Of a stretch of 10,681 nucleotides of DNA, positions 1 through 7,109 are shown in pieces. The translations under genes were made by a program, and so were the position numbers. Location: contig JABHOU010000015.1 of NCBI GenBank assembly GCA_018695085.1, positions 1 through 10,681 on the forward strand. The letters run 5' to 3'. Source of the DNA: Opitutia bacterium. GTDB lineage: Bacteria > Verrucomicrobiota > Verrucomicrobiia > Opitutales > Seribacteraceae. Positions within the stretch are counted from its first letter, which is position 1; the number at the start of each line of letters is the position of its first letter. The notes under the pieces are model-generated. The model made no database searches and was not told the DNA's origin. It saw only the letters and a list, made by a program, of their open reading frames with translations.

Positions 1-270
1 CCTCTTGCCTTTTCGGGTAAAGTCTCGAAGAAAGAAACCAAGGGTAAGGACGGGAAAATCTACAGGTACTACTCACTTATAACCGAGGAAGGAAAGACGG
101 TTCGTTTGACCAAGTCGGCATTGGGCAAGAAGTCCAAGGTAGATCTTGACGACTTAGTTGACGCCGAGGTGACTATTGCAGGTGAAGGTTATGAATCGGG
201 AACGGGCAAGAAAAAGAGAGTTATACTGAAGAAAATCGAAAAAATTGAGAAGGCCGACTCGGCCGGTTAA
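1..270 (+). CDS. 3' end of a small Lys-rich protein of unknown function, possibly OB-fold (5' partial)
   Basis: Frame 1 is open from the window edge to a TAA at 268-270, giving the last 89 residues; the start lies upstream. I do not recognise the family. The segment is highly charged and Lys-rich. It alternates short predicted beta strands (around residues 3-8, 19-28, 32-37, 53-60 and 71-77) with Gly/Lys turns such as GKDGK and GTGKKK, a pattern compatible with a small OB-fold or similar beta barrel that could bind nucleic acid. That reading is inference from composition and strand spacing only; there is no catalytic motif. No internal stop or frameshift is visible. A strong hairpin follows 23 nt after the stop, so this gene probably ends its own transcript rather than belonging to the downstream run. 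Confidence 0.7.
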   Translation, partial: PLAFSGKVSKKETKGKDGKIYRYYSLITEEGKTVRLTKSALGKKSKVDLDDLVDAEVTIAGEGYESGTGKKKRVILKKIEKIEKADSAG

Positions 271-293
271 ATACCCCAGCTGAAACAAATATG

Positions 294-324
294 CATAAGG
301 CGCCCTGATTCAGGGCGCCTTATG
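294..324 (+). terminator. Perfect 15-bp hairpin, probable terminator of the upstream gene
   Basis: CATAAGGCGCCCTGA (294-308) and its exact reverse complement TCAGGGCGCCTTATG (310-324) are separated by one T, so the practical loop is three to five bases. The stem is GC-rich in its middle and starts 23 nt after the stop of the upstream gene. The sequence after it, TGTGTTCGG, is not a clear U-tract, so intrinsic termination is likely but may be inefficient. Because the stem is symmetrical it could also stabilise a 3' end. No opposing gene is present that would need a bidirectional terminator. Confidence 0.7.
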
Positions 325-380
325 TGTGTTCGGAGCTCCTTTCGGAATCGACTTTACCAAGGATTTATGGATGCTTTCTC

Positions 381-388
381 AAAAGGAG
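381..388 (+). promoter_or_regulatory. Shine-Dalgarno site fixing the start of the EamA-like gene
   Basis: AAAAGGAG lies 10 nt before the ATG at 399. It is the best ribosome binding site in the window. It argues against starting at the in-frame GTG at 324, which falls at the end of the terminator stem and would add 25 residues with no membrane or signal character. No convincing -35/-10 pair could be picked out between the hairpin and this site, although a promoter for the downstream run is expected here. Confidence 0.8.
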
Positions 389-398
389 ATTTATTAAT

Positions 399-914
399 AT
401 GCAGTATCTATATTATGCTTTGATAACGGTCGTTTGCTGGGGAACCTATGGGGTGTGCATGCACATCGGTTCCAGTAATATGGGCGACAAGGAAAACGGT
501 CGGATCATGGCTTTTCTTTGGGTCGGTCTGGCCTATTTCCTGACCGCTGTTGTCGCACCCCTGATCATTCTTAAACTCAAGGGGGGCAACATCGCTTTTT
601 GGACTTTCCCCACAAAAGGTTGGCAGTGGTCGCTTATTGCGGGTACTCTCGGAGCGATTGGGGCACTGGGGGTTTTGCTTGCCTTTGGGAAGATGCCTTC
701 ACCCGCCTACGTGCCCGTGATCATGTCCATTATTTTTGCCGGGGCACCGATGGTGAACGCAATTGTGAGTACGACGAAGGAAGGAAACTGGGCTTTTGTG
801 AAACCCCCTTTTATTGCCGGGATTTGCCTAGCGGCTATCGGTGGCTACTTGATTACGAAATATACTCCCAAACCACCGAAGGCGAATCCTGCCAAGGTGG
901 AGAAAAAGACCTGA
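399..914 (+). CDS. Small EamA/DMT-like integral membrane protein (single repeat, 5 helices)
   Basis: The 171-residue product has about five hydrophobic helices: residues 2-22, 36-59, 75-97, 103-124 and 136-155. A basic, Pro/Lys-rich tail (157-171) follows. The start WGTYGV motif in helix 1 and the layout of helices 3-5, with a short gap and PxYVPVI before helix 4, resemble one EamA repeat of the drug/metabolite transporter superfamily. Full DMT carriers usually have two such repeats and ten helices, so this half-size protein would need to dimerise or serve another role. Substrate is unknown. The start is set by AAAAGGAG at 381-388. The ligase gene begins 10 nt after its stop, so co-transcription is likely. 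It could instead be a membrane protein that only resembles EamA; the fold assignment is moderately sure and the transport role is inferred. Confidence 0.8.
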   Translation: MQYLYYALITVVCWGTYGVCMHIGSSNMGDKENGRIMAFLWVGLAYFLTAVVAPLIILKLKGGNIAFWTFPTKGWQWSLIAGTLGAIGALGVLLAFGKMPSPAYVPVIMSIIFAGAPMVNAIVSTTKEGNWAFVKPPFIAGICLAAIGGYLITKYTPKPPKANPAKVEKKT

Positions 915-924
915 GAGTCTTACT

Positions 925-2178
925 ATGACGGGCTCGTCGGTCGACCAACTGGAAAGCCTGCGACAGGTCGTGGGCGTCGTCCGCGAGGGCAATCTTTTTC
1001 AACAGGCTAAGCTGGAAGGAACTGGTTTGACTACCGACTTTGTAAGTATCGAGGATTTCATCGCCCACTGTCCCTTTACCACAAAAGACGAGTTGGCTCG
1101 CGATCGCTTGGAGCACCAACCATACGGGACAAACATAAGTTTTCCGCTAGAACGCTATACCCGTTTTCATCAGACTAGTGGGACAAAGGGTGAGCCCATG
1201 GCGTGGCTCGACTTACCCGAGGACTGGGAGTGGATGCTGGGTAATTGGGGTCGGGTCTTGGATGCCGCCGGCGTGAAGCCGGGAGCTCGTTGTTACTTTG
1301 CTTTTTCCTTTGGTCCCTTCCTTGGCTTTTGGACTGCCTTTGAGGCTGCCTCCAGAAGGGGTTGTCTCTGTATGCCCGGGGGAGGTATGAGTAGTGAGCA
1401 ACGTCTTCGATCCATTCTCGAGCAGGGGGCCGAATATCTTTTTTGCACTCCCACCTATGCCTTGCGTTTGGCCGAAGTTGCGGCGGGGCGCGGCATGGAT
1501 GTTGCCTCGTCTGAAATTCGTAAAATCATCGTGGCGGGCGAACCCGGAGGCAGTATGCCCGAGTTGCGTCGGCGTATCAGTGAAGCTTGGGGAGGGGTTG
1601 AATTGTTTGATCATTACGGCATGACGGAGGTCGGGCCGGTTGCCTACGAGACACCGGGAGGGGAGGGTGGTCTCCGAGTAATTCTCGAAAGTTACCTGGC
1701 CGAGGTGGTTTGCCCCACTTCCGGTGAACCTCTTGGCGAGGCAAAACAGGGCGAACTTGTTCTAACTACTTTGGGCAGGGCGGGGTGCCCTGTGCTACGC
1801 TATCGGACGGGTGACCTGGTTCTTCCGCATTGGGGAGAAGACGAGAACGGGTCGCCTACACTCGACCTTGTCGGGGGAATACTTGGCCGGGTAGACGATA
1901 TGATCGTCGTGCGAGGCGTGAACCTGTATCCGACCTCCGTGGATGCGGTGGTGCGGCGATTCGAGGAAGTTTTGGAGTATCAGGTCGTGGTTGATGAAAC
2001 TCCCACCATGACCGAGGTCAGTGTAAGGGCGGAGGCCTCTCCCAAGTTATCGAATAGCCTCGAAAAAGCGTTGACCGAAGCCTTTTCCTTGCGAATACCG
2101 GTTGAATCCGTCGAGACTGGCTCGTTGCCTCGTTTTGAAATGAAGGCCCAACGCTGGGTGAGGCGTGACGGAAAATGA
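925..2178 (+). CDS. PaaK-like AMP-forming acyl-CoA ligase / adenylate-forming enzyme
   Basis: This 417-residue cytoplasmic enzyme belongs to the ANL adenylating superfamily, nearest in pattern to phenylacetate-CoA ligase (PaaK) and coenzyme F390 synthetase relatives. Such enzymes activate a carboxylate with ATP and usually pass the acyl group to CoA. Visible motifs in order are the phosphate loop TSGTKGEP (84-91), AGEPGG (204-209), DHYGMTE (229-235), YRTGDL (293-298) and the hinge GRVDDMIVVRGVN (321-333). The C-terminal lysine is K407 in RFEMKAQR. All core residues appear intact, so it should be active, and length is close to PaaK's. Substrate cannot be read from sequence; no phenylacetate catabolism genes are nearby. 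ATG 925 follows a weak TGAGAG (912-917). Tight linkage to the ABC genes suggests that the activated product concerns the envelope, which is inference. Confidence 0.88.
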   Translation: MTGSSVDQLESLRQVVGVVREGNLFQQAKLEGTGLTTDFVSIEDFIAHCPFTTKDELARDRLEHQPYGTNISFPLERYTRFHQTSGTKGEPMAWLDLPEDWEWMLGNWGRVLDAAGVKPGARCYFAFSFGPFLGFWTAFEAASRRGCLCMPGGGMSSEQRLRSILEQGAEYLFCTPTYALRLAEVAAGRGMDVASSEIRKIIVAGEPGGSMPELRRRISEAWGGVELFDHYGMTEVGPVAYETPGGEGGLRVILESYLAEVVCPTSGEPLGEAKQGELVLTTLGRAGCPVLRYRTGDLVLPHWGEDENGSPTLDLVGGILGRVDDMIVVRGVNLYPTSVDAVVRRFEEVLEYQVVVDETPTMTEVSVRAEASPKLSNSLEKALTEAFSLRIPVESVETGSLPRFEMKAQRWVRRDGK

Positions 2179-2200
2179 CTTGAATCAAAATACTATCCTA

Positions 2201-2890
2201 ATGAGTGCATTCGTTGAATTGTCTAATGTTTCCAAGAATTATCAATCCCCTGGCGGCGAAGAAGGCGTGGAGGTATTCTCAGGCATTAACCTGACGTTAG
2301 ACGAAGGAGAGTCAGCTGCAATAGTGGGACCTTCCGGTTCGGGCAAAAGCACCTTGCTTAACGTTGTCGGAGTTTTGGACAAGCCTAGCGGTGGTAAGGT
2401 GATGGTGGACGAACGCGAGGTGACGGAACTGGGCCCCGAGGAAGCCGCTGCTTTCCGCAACCAAACTGTAGGCTTTGTTTTTCAGGCCCATCACCTGTTG
2501 CCGCAATGCACGGTGTTGGAAAACGTGATGGTGCCGGCTCTTGCGGGACACGGAAACTTAACCGGTGTCTCCTTGCGAAAGCGGGCGGAGGAGCTCCTCG
2601 AGGAAGTTGGTCTCTCACATCGTCTGCACCACCGTCCTGCGGAAATTTCCGGGGGTGAGAAGCAACGCGCCGCCGTCGCTCGCGCTTTGGTGAACGAGCC
2701 CAAGCTTCTTCTGGCGGATGAACCAACTGGTTCCCTCGACAAAGCCAATGCCGATCGCCTCACGGAGCTTCTGGCTACCCTTCACGAGACTCGGGGGCTT
2801 ACTTTGCTGGCCGTAACCCATTCCACTGCGGTCGCTTCCCGGATGGGAGCCATATACCGACTAGACGCGGGCAAGCTTGTTCGGGATTGA
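2201..2890 (+). CDS. ABC transporter ATPase, LolD/YbbA/MacB type
   Basis: The 229-residue product is a complete nucleotide-binding domain of the family that partners FtsX-type permeases (LolD, YbbA, MacB). It has Walker A GPSGSGKST (43-51), Q-loop Q95 in FVFQAHHLLP, the signature ISGGEKQR (149-156; Ile replaces the more usual Leu), Walker B LLLADEP (169-175), the D-loop SLD (178-180) and the switch H207 in AVTHS. Everything needed for ATP hydrolysis is present. The family works at the cytoplasmic face and drives mechanical movement of a periplasmic domain. The start is uncertain. ATG 2201 gives the usual family N-terminus but lacks a good ribosome site. GTG 2165 and TTG 2180 are in frame upstream, and GTG 2165 would overlap the ligase gene by 14 nt. 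The permease gene begins 4 nt after the stop, strongly implying a complex. Confidence 0.92.
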   Translation: MSAFVELSNVSKNYQSPGGEEGVEVFSGINLTLDEGESAAIVGPSGSGKSTLLNVVGVLDKPSGGKVMVDEREVTELGPEEAAAFRNQTVGFVFQAHHLLPQCTVLENVMVPALAGHGNLTGVSLRKRAEELLEEVGLSHRLHHRPAEISGGEKQRAAVARALVNEPKLLLADEPTGSLDKANADRLTELLATLHETRGLTLLAVTHSTAVASRMGAIYRLDAGKLVRD

Positions 2891-2894
2891 GACC

Positions 2895-5800
2895 ATGACT
2901 CTATCGGGAATAGTCTTGCGCAACTTGCGCCACTATTGGCGGCAACACCTCGGGGTGATTGCCGGAGCCGCGATTTGTTCGATGGTCTTGGTCGGTGCCC
3001 TGATGGTGGGGGATTCCGTCAAGGCTACCTTGAAGCGATTGGCGGGAGAACGGATAGGCCAAGCGGATATTGCCTTGTTGGCGCCCGATGGATTTTTTCG
3101 GGAGGCCTTGTCGGTGGATCTAAGTCGAGACAAGGAAACCGTAGTTGCACCTCTTGTGGTGACTCGAGGAAACGTTTCCTTGCCTGACGGAACTCGTATG
3201 GCCCGAAACGTTCAGGTGCTGGGCGTGGATGAACGGTTCTGGAAGTTGGCACCGAATCCGGACACCGCTCCCGATTTGTCAAAGGACGAATTTTTCGTGA
3301 ACGCTCGCCTCGGAAGTTATCTTGCTGCAAAGCAGGGAGATCGCCTGATTCTCCGCGTGGAGGAGCCTGGTCTTTTCTCAAGAGATGCTCCGCTTTCGGG
3401 CGAACGAGACAATAAGTTCGTCTCCCTGAACAAAGAACTCGGCGGTGTACTCGGAGCAGAGGCTTTCGGACGGTTTGGGTTACAGGGAAACCAGCGTGAA
3501 CCTCTCACGATTTTTGTCCCTATGAAAACCCTGCAGAAACGAATGTTTCGGTCTTTTGACGAAGAGTCGGGCAATACTGGCTTTGCCAACTTTCTGCTAC
3601 TTGGTCGACCCGGTGGTGAGGCCGTGCAGTTGGAGTCGGCAGAGGCGGCGCTAAACGAAGCATGGTCTTTGGCGGATGCCGGAATCTCTGTGAAGGAACT
3701 GCGAGATACTCCTGCTTGGTCCATCCGGTCTCGACAGGTATTTTTGAGCGAATCCCTCCGCCAAGCAGGAGAAAAGTCTGCTTTGCAAACGACAGGTGTC
3801 CTTACCTACTTGGTGAATGCAATTGCCAAAGGAACCCCGGAGGCGAACTCCTCCGCTCTTATTCCTTACTCCATGGTGAGTGCCGTGAATCCATCCAAGT
3901 CAAATTTTTTACCGAACGACCTCAAGGACGATGAGATAGTTCTTGGTCAATGGGCCTCAGATGATCTCAATGCTTCGGCTGGAGACGCCATTAGCGTGAG
4001 CTATTTTGCTGTCGGAGAGCGCCGCAAGCTTCTTGAGAAGACCCAAACCTTTCGCTTGCGAGCTACAACTCCGCTGCCTTTAAAGGTTCCCGAAGACCAA
4101 GAAAGCGATTGGACGCCGCTATTTCCCGGATTGTCGGACGCCGAATCCTGCGGAGAATGGGATACAGGCATCCCGATCAAACACGAGGTCCGGACTAAAG
4201 ACGAAGATTATTGGGACGATTACAGAGGTTCCCCAAAGGCTTTTGTGTCTCTAGCTGCCGGTCAGGCAATGTGGGGGAACCGTTGGGGTTCGTTGACTGG
4301 TTTGCGGGTGGCGAAAGAGGATGCTTCCCGGGAGGATATCAACAAGACCTTGCGATCGGAGCTTACGGCTTCCGAGGCCGGGTTGCTCTTTCGTTCCCTT
4401 AGGCAAGATGCTTCCGCTGCTGCCGAGTCTCCCATCGATTTCGGCCAACTTTTCCTTGGTTTTAGTTTTTTCGTTATTGTAGCTGCAATGGCCCTAACGG
4501 GCATGCTCTTCGCCTTTGCAATGGAGCAACGCAATCGACAAGCGGGTCTCTTGTTGGCGTTGGGAATCTCCCGAAAAAAGGTGCGTCGCCTGTTCCTTGC
4601 GGAAGGGTTGCTCCTCTCTATGGCTGGGTCCGGCCTAGGCGTCTGGCTTGCCACGCTTTACGGGCAAACCACCCTGCATCTGCTTTCGGGTGAATGGAGT
4701 GGCGCGGTTTCAGGGGCTACCTTTGATTTTGCGATTAATCCGGCTTCCGTAGTCGGAGGATTGTGCGGTGCTGTCTTCATCGCTCTGCTCGCCATGGGTT
4801 GGGCTACTCGTCGCCAACTGCGGGCCGAACCACGCGAATTGCTCGCTATGGGAGAAACGTTTGCGTCCACTGCTCCGCGTTCAGGTTCTAGTAAGAGCGG
4901 TAGCGGAAAGGTGTCGATGAGGATTGCGCTTACTTTGACTTTCATCGGCATCGTCATGGCTCTTTTGACCGATCTTTCCGGTCCCGGTGCGTCCATGGTT
5001 TTTTTCGGCGTGGGCTGGTGTCTGCTGGCTGCGGGCTTGCTCTTTTTTCGGGCTAAACTCTCTAAGGCGGCATGTGAATCCGGAACTCTGCCCGATGCAG
5101 CCACCCTTAGTCGTCGTAACGCCGCACGCCGTTCCGGTCGGAGCTTGATCACGGCGGGGGCGATGGCTGCGGGAGCCTTTCTCGTGGTCGGAACAGGTGC
5201 ATTTCGAAAGGATTCATCATCGATTTCGAGCACTCGCGATTCAGGTACCGGTGGCTTCGCCTTAGTGGGCGAATCCGCCTTGCCTGTTTACGACGACCTG
5301 AACGGCCTCGAGGGTCGAGAGCTTTACGACCTGAACTCAACTCTTTTATCTGACGTCTACGTCACGCCCCTGCGGGTGCGCGAAGGAGACGATGCCAGTT
5401 GTCTCAACTTGAACAAAGCTCTTAGGCCTCGCCTCTATGGGGTAAAGCCTTCTGAGTTTAGCGACCGGTTTGCATTTGCCGAGGGTAATTGGTCGACATT
5501 GGTCCATGATGTATCCGAAGACGGATCCATACCCGCTGTGGTAGATCAAAATACGATGTTGTGGGCCTTGAAGAAGGGCGTTGGAGACCTCGTAGAATAT
5601 CAAGATGGCGAGGGTGAGATTTTCCAAGTTCGGTTGGCTGCAGTAGCCAAAGGATCGATGCTTCAAGGCGCCCTTTACATCGATGAAAAACATTTCGAAG
5701 AAAAGTTTCCCAAACAGGGTGGTTACCGTTCCTTTCTTGTGGATTCTCCCTCAAAAAAAATGAATGAAGTTTCTGGCCATCTCGCCGACCGTTTGGCCAA

Positions 5801-6242
5801 CTACGGGCTTGAGTTTCGCCCCGCGTCGGAGCGATTGAACGAGCTTCAGGAAGTCGAAAATACTTACATTGCCATCTTTCAGGCCTTGGGAGGGTTGGGC
5901 CTCTTGCTTGGTACTGCCGGGTTGGCGGTCGTTGTGATTCGCAACCTGCTCGAACGTTCGAAGGAGTTTGGCTTGATGGAGGCCTTGGGCTATTCCATGT
6001 CCGCGTTGAGAAAACATGCCATTGTCGAACATCGAGGTCTTGCCTTGTGGGGGCTCGGTGTCGGTGCGAGTGCTGCTCTAGTCGGTATTGCCCCGATGTT
6101 ATTTGGTGAGGCCGGTCAAAAGCCGGGAACTGGTTTTGCGTGGCTGTTTGCCGCGTTGGTTGCACTATCGCTTTTTTGGACTTGGTTGGCGGTTTCTTTG
6201 TCCTTGCGGACGAGTCGCCTATCGACTTTGAGGGACGAATGA
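2895..6242 (+). CDS. Large FtsX/MacB-type ABC permease, 10 helices, two FtsX domains (YbbP-like topology)
   Basis: The 1115-residue protein has the layout of a type VII ABC permease. Helix 1 (18-38, ending GALMVGDSVKATL) leads into a very large periplasmic domain of about 475 residues. The first FtsX unit follows (helices about 517-540, 572-592 and 616-638), with the cytoplasmic motif LALGISRKKVRRLFLAEG between the first two. A connecting pair of helices (675-695, 699-720), helix 7 (752-770) and a second periplasmic domain of about 220 residues come next. The second FtsX unit (992-1013, 1039-1062, 1077-1100) carries LMEALGYS. Ten helices in one chain match YbbP rather than four-helix LolC/MacB, but the protein is some 300 residues longer than E. 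coli YbbP, mainly in the first periplasmic domain. It should pair with the ATPase just upstream. ATG 2895 was preferred to the in-frame TTG at 2877, which overlaps the ATPase gene. Substrate is unknown; lipids or other hydrophobic molecules are likely from the family. Confidence 0.9.
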   Translation: MTLSGIVLRNLRHYWRQHLGVIAGAAICSMVLVGALMVGDSVKATLKRLAGERIGQADIALLAPDGFFREALSVDLSRDKETVVAPLVVTRGNVSLPDGTRMARNVQVLGVDERFWKLAPNPDTAPDLSKDEFFVNARLGSYLAAKQGDRLILRVEEPGLFSRDAPLSGERDNKFVSLNKELGGVLGAEAFGRFGLQGNQREPLTIFVPMKTLQKRMFRSFDEESGNTGFANFLLLGRPGGEAVQLESAEAALNEAWSLADAGISVKELRDTPAWSIRSRQVFLSESLRQAGEKSALQTTGVLTYLVNAIAKGTPEANSSALIPYSMVSAVNPSKSNFLPNDLKDDEIVLGQWASDDLNASAGDAISVSYFAVGERRKLLEKTQTFRLRATTPLPLKVPEDQESDWTPLFPGLSDAESCGEWDTGIPIKHEVRTKDEDYWDDYRGSPKAFVSLAAGQAMWGNRWGSLTGLRVAKEDASREDINKTLRSELTASEAGLLFRSLRQDASAAAESPIDFGQLFLGFSFFVIVAAMALTGMLFAFAMEQRNRQAGLLLALGISRKKVRRLFLAEGLLLSMAGSGLGVWLATLYGQTTLHLLSGEWSGAVSGATFDFAINPASVVGGLCGAVFIALLAMGWATRRQLRAEPRELLAMGETFASTAPRSGSSKSGSGKVSMRIALTLTFIGIVMALLTDLSGPGASMVFFGVGWCLLAAGLLFFRAKLSKAACESGTLPDAATLSRRNAARRSGRSLITAGAMAAGAFLVVGTGAFRKDSSSISSTRDSGTGGFALVGESALPVYDDLNGLEGRELYDLNSTLLSDVYVTPLRVREGDDASCLNLNKALRPRLYGVKPSEFSDRFAFAEGNWSTLVHDVSEDGSIPAVVDQNTMLWALKKGVGDLVEYQDGEGEIFQVRLAAVAKGSMLQGALYIDEKHFEEKFPKQGGYRSFLVDSPSKKMNEVSGHLADRLANYGLEFRPASERLNELQEVENTYIAIFQALGGLGLLLGTAGLAVVVIRNLLERSKEFGLMEALGYSMSALRKHAIVEHRGLALWGLGVGASAALVGIAPMLFGEAGQKPGTGFAWLFAALVALSLFWTWLAVSLSLRTSRLSTLRDE
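6230..6235 (+). promoter_or_regulatory. Shine-Dalgarno within the permease 3' end, deciding the lipoprotein start
   Basis: GAGGGA sits 9 nt before ATG 6245 but only 3 nt before ATG 6239, so 6245 is the better start although both are in frame. The permease stop (TGA 6240-6242) overlaps ATG 6239 as ATGA. Ribosomes finishing the permease could therefore re-initiate directly, and the two products are probably made in linked amounts. Confidence 0.6.
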
Positions 6243-6244
6243 TA

Positions 6245-7021
6245 ATGAAAAGGAATCGTGGAATGCATAAGGTAGTTTGGCTCTTTGTAACTGTTATTAT
6301 TGGTGGGTGCTGCACAAGTGGACCTGAATTTGCGAAGGAGTTAGGGGAAGAAGATACTGTGGTGGTCGCAGATCCCTTTCTCAAGCCAGTAGCTACTGAG
6401 GGTTCCGAACCCGCTAAATGGAAAACGGTCTATGAAATTGATTTTTCCGGCAATGCAGTTGGCGAGGAACCCGAGGACTTGTTCATCCTCGACGGGTCTT
6501 TCTCCGTTCAGCAAGAAGAAGTGAGGAAGTCATTAGGTGGTAACATGGTTCTTTCTTTACCCGGCACGCCAGTGGGTGACTTCGGTTTTCTTTTTGGACC
6601 TCGCGTCAAGGGGAAGCCTGTAGAGCTCAGGTGTCGAATCCTTTCTACTCGAAAGGGTCGCCGCATGCCCGCTTTTGCCGCAGGTCTCGGTGGCGTCAAT
6701 GGCTATCGCCTCCGCCTTAATGCCGCCGCTCGCAACCTGCAGTTGATTCGTGGCGAGGAAAGCCTCGCAACCGTTCCTTATGTTTGGACTTCCGGTAAGT
6801 GGATGAACCTGTCCTTTCGAGCCGAGTCCAAGGGAGATGACGGAGCGATTGTTTCGGCCAAGGTTTGGAACGAGGGCGATGAGCCGGCGGATTGGTCTAT
6901 CTCGCACGAAGACAACGAACCTTTTGCAGGTGGCAAATGCTCACTCTGGGGACTGCCATATGCGAGTACGGAAATTCTCTTTGACGACTTGAAGGTTCTG
7001 GCTTTGGAGTTAGACAAATAG
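6245..7021 (+). CDS. Predicted lipoprotein with a concanavalin/LamG-like beta-sandwich domain
   Basis: The 258-residue product begins with a lipoprotein signal: basic MKRNRGMHK, a hydrophobic core (VVWLFVTVII) and the lipobox IGGC, placing the lipidated cysteine at 22. After an acidic, probably flexible linker (about 27-58), residues 60-255 are rich in beta strands. They carry patterns such as FGFLFGPRV, VELRCRILS, GYRLRLN, GKWMNLSFRAES and the closing FDDLKVLAL. This style recalls concanavalin-like jelly rolls, including those related to 3-keto-disaccharide hydrolase (DUF1080) domains common in this type of organism. No catalytic residues can be assigned, so it may bind rather than cleave its ligand. 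It is coupled to the permease by an ATGA junction, suggesting a periplasmic or outer-membrane partner of the transporter. The fold is inferred; the lipoprotein call is firmer. Confidence 0.8.
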   Translation: MKRNRGMHKVVWLFVTVIIGGCCTSGPEFAKELGEEDTVVVADPFLKPVATEGSEPAKWKTVYEIDFSGNAVGEEPEDLFILDGSFSVQQEEVRKSLGGNMVLSLPGTPVGDFGFLFGPRVKGKPVELRCRILSTRKGRRMPAFAAGLGGVNGYRLRLNAAARNLQLIRGEESLATVPYVWTSGKWMNLSFRAESKGDDGAIVSAKVWNEGDEPADWSISHEDNEPFAGGKCSLWGLPYASTEILFDDLKVLALELDK

Positions 7022-7070
7022 CTCCACCTTCTTTGGCTTTTCCTTAACTCGTACCCCTCCCTTGGGTTGC

Positions 7071-7099
7071 AAGAAAGCTTTTCTTAAGCATTTTAAGAA
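7071..7099 (+). repeat. Two overlapping inverted repeats in the leader of the cytochrome gene
   Basis: AAGAAA (7071-7076) can pair with TTTCTT (7080-7085) across a 3-nt loop. TTCTTAA (7081-7087) can pair with TTAAGAA (7093-7099) across the loop GCATT. The two share 7081-7085, so they are alternatives to each other. They end 10 nt before ATG 7110. Both are AT-rich and weak as RNA. The second, with its TTCTTAA half-sites, could equally be a protein-binding operator. The rest of the 88-nt gap is pyrimidine-rich and shows no convincing promoter. Confidence 0.4.
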
Positions 7100-7109
7100 T
7101 TGTTTTGTT

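Noticed and set aside
4658..5233. 191-codon open frame on the - strand inside the permease gene.
   Set aside because: Low-complexity Ala/Arg/Pro translation, opposite well-supported transmembrane segments.
5753..5760. Run of eight A residues within the permease gene, a possible slippage or phase-variation site.
   Set aside because: The reading frame continues intact through a full second FtsX domain, and an isolated A8 in a Ser-Lys-Lys-Met context is common by chance.
5458..6384. Long open frame (308 codons) on the - strand across the end of the permease gene.
   Set aside because: It lies antisense to a clear FtsX domain. Its translation is rich in Arg, Pro, Ser and Thr with no domain or signal, as expected from the complement of a biased coding strand.
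7067..7094. TTGCAA (7067-7072) as a -35 box for the cytochrome gene.
   Set aside because: At a 16-18 nt spacing the -10 candidates are CATTTT-like and poor; the signal is not separable from AT-rich background.
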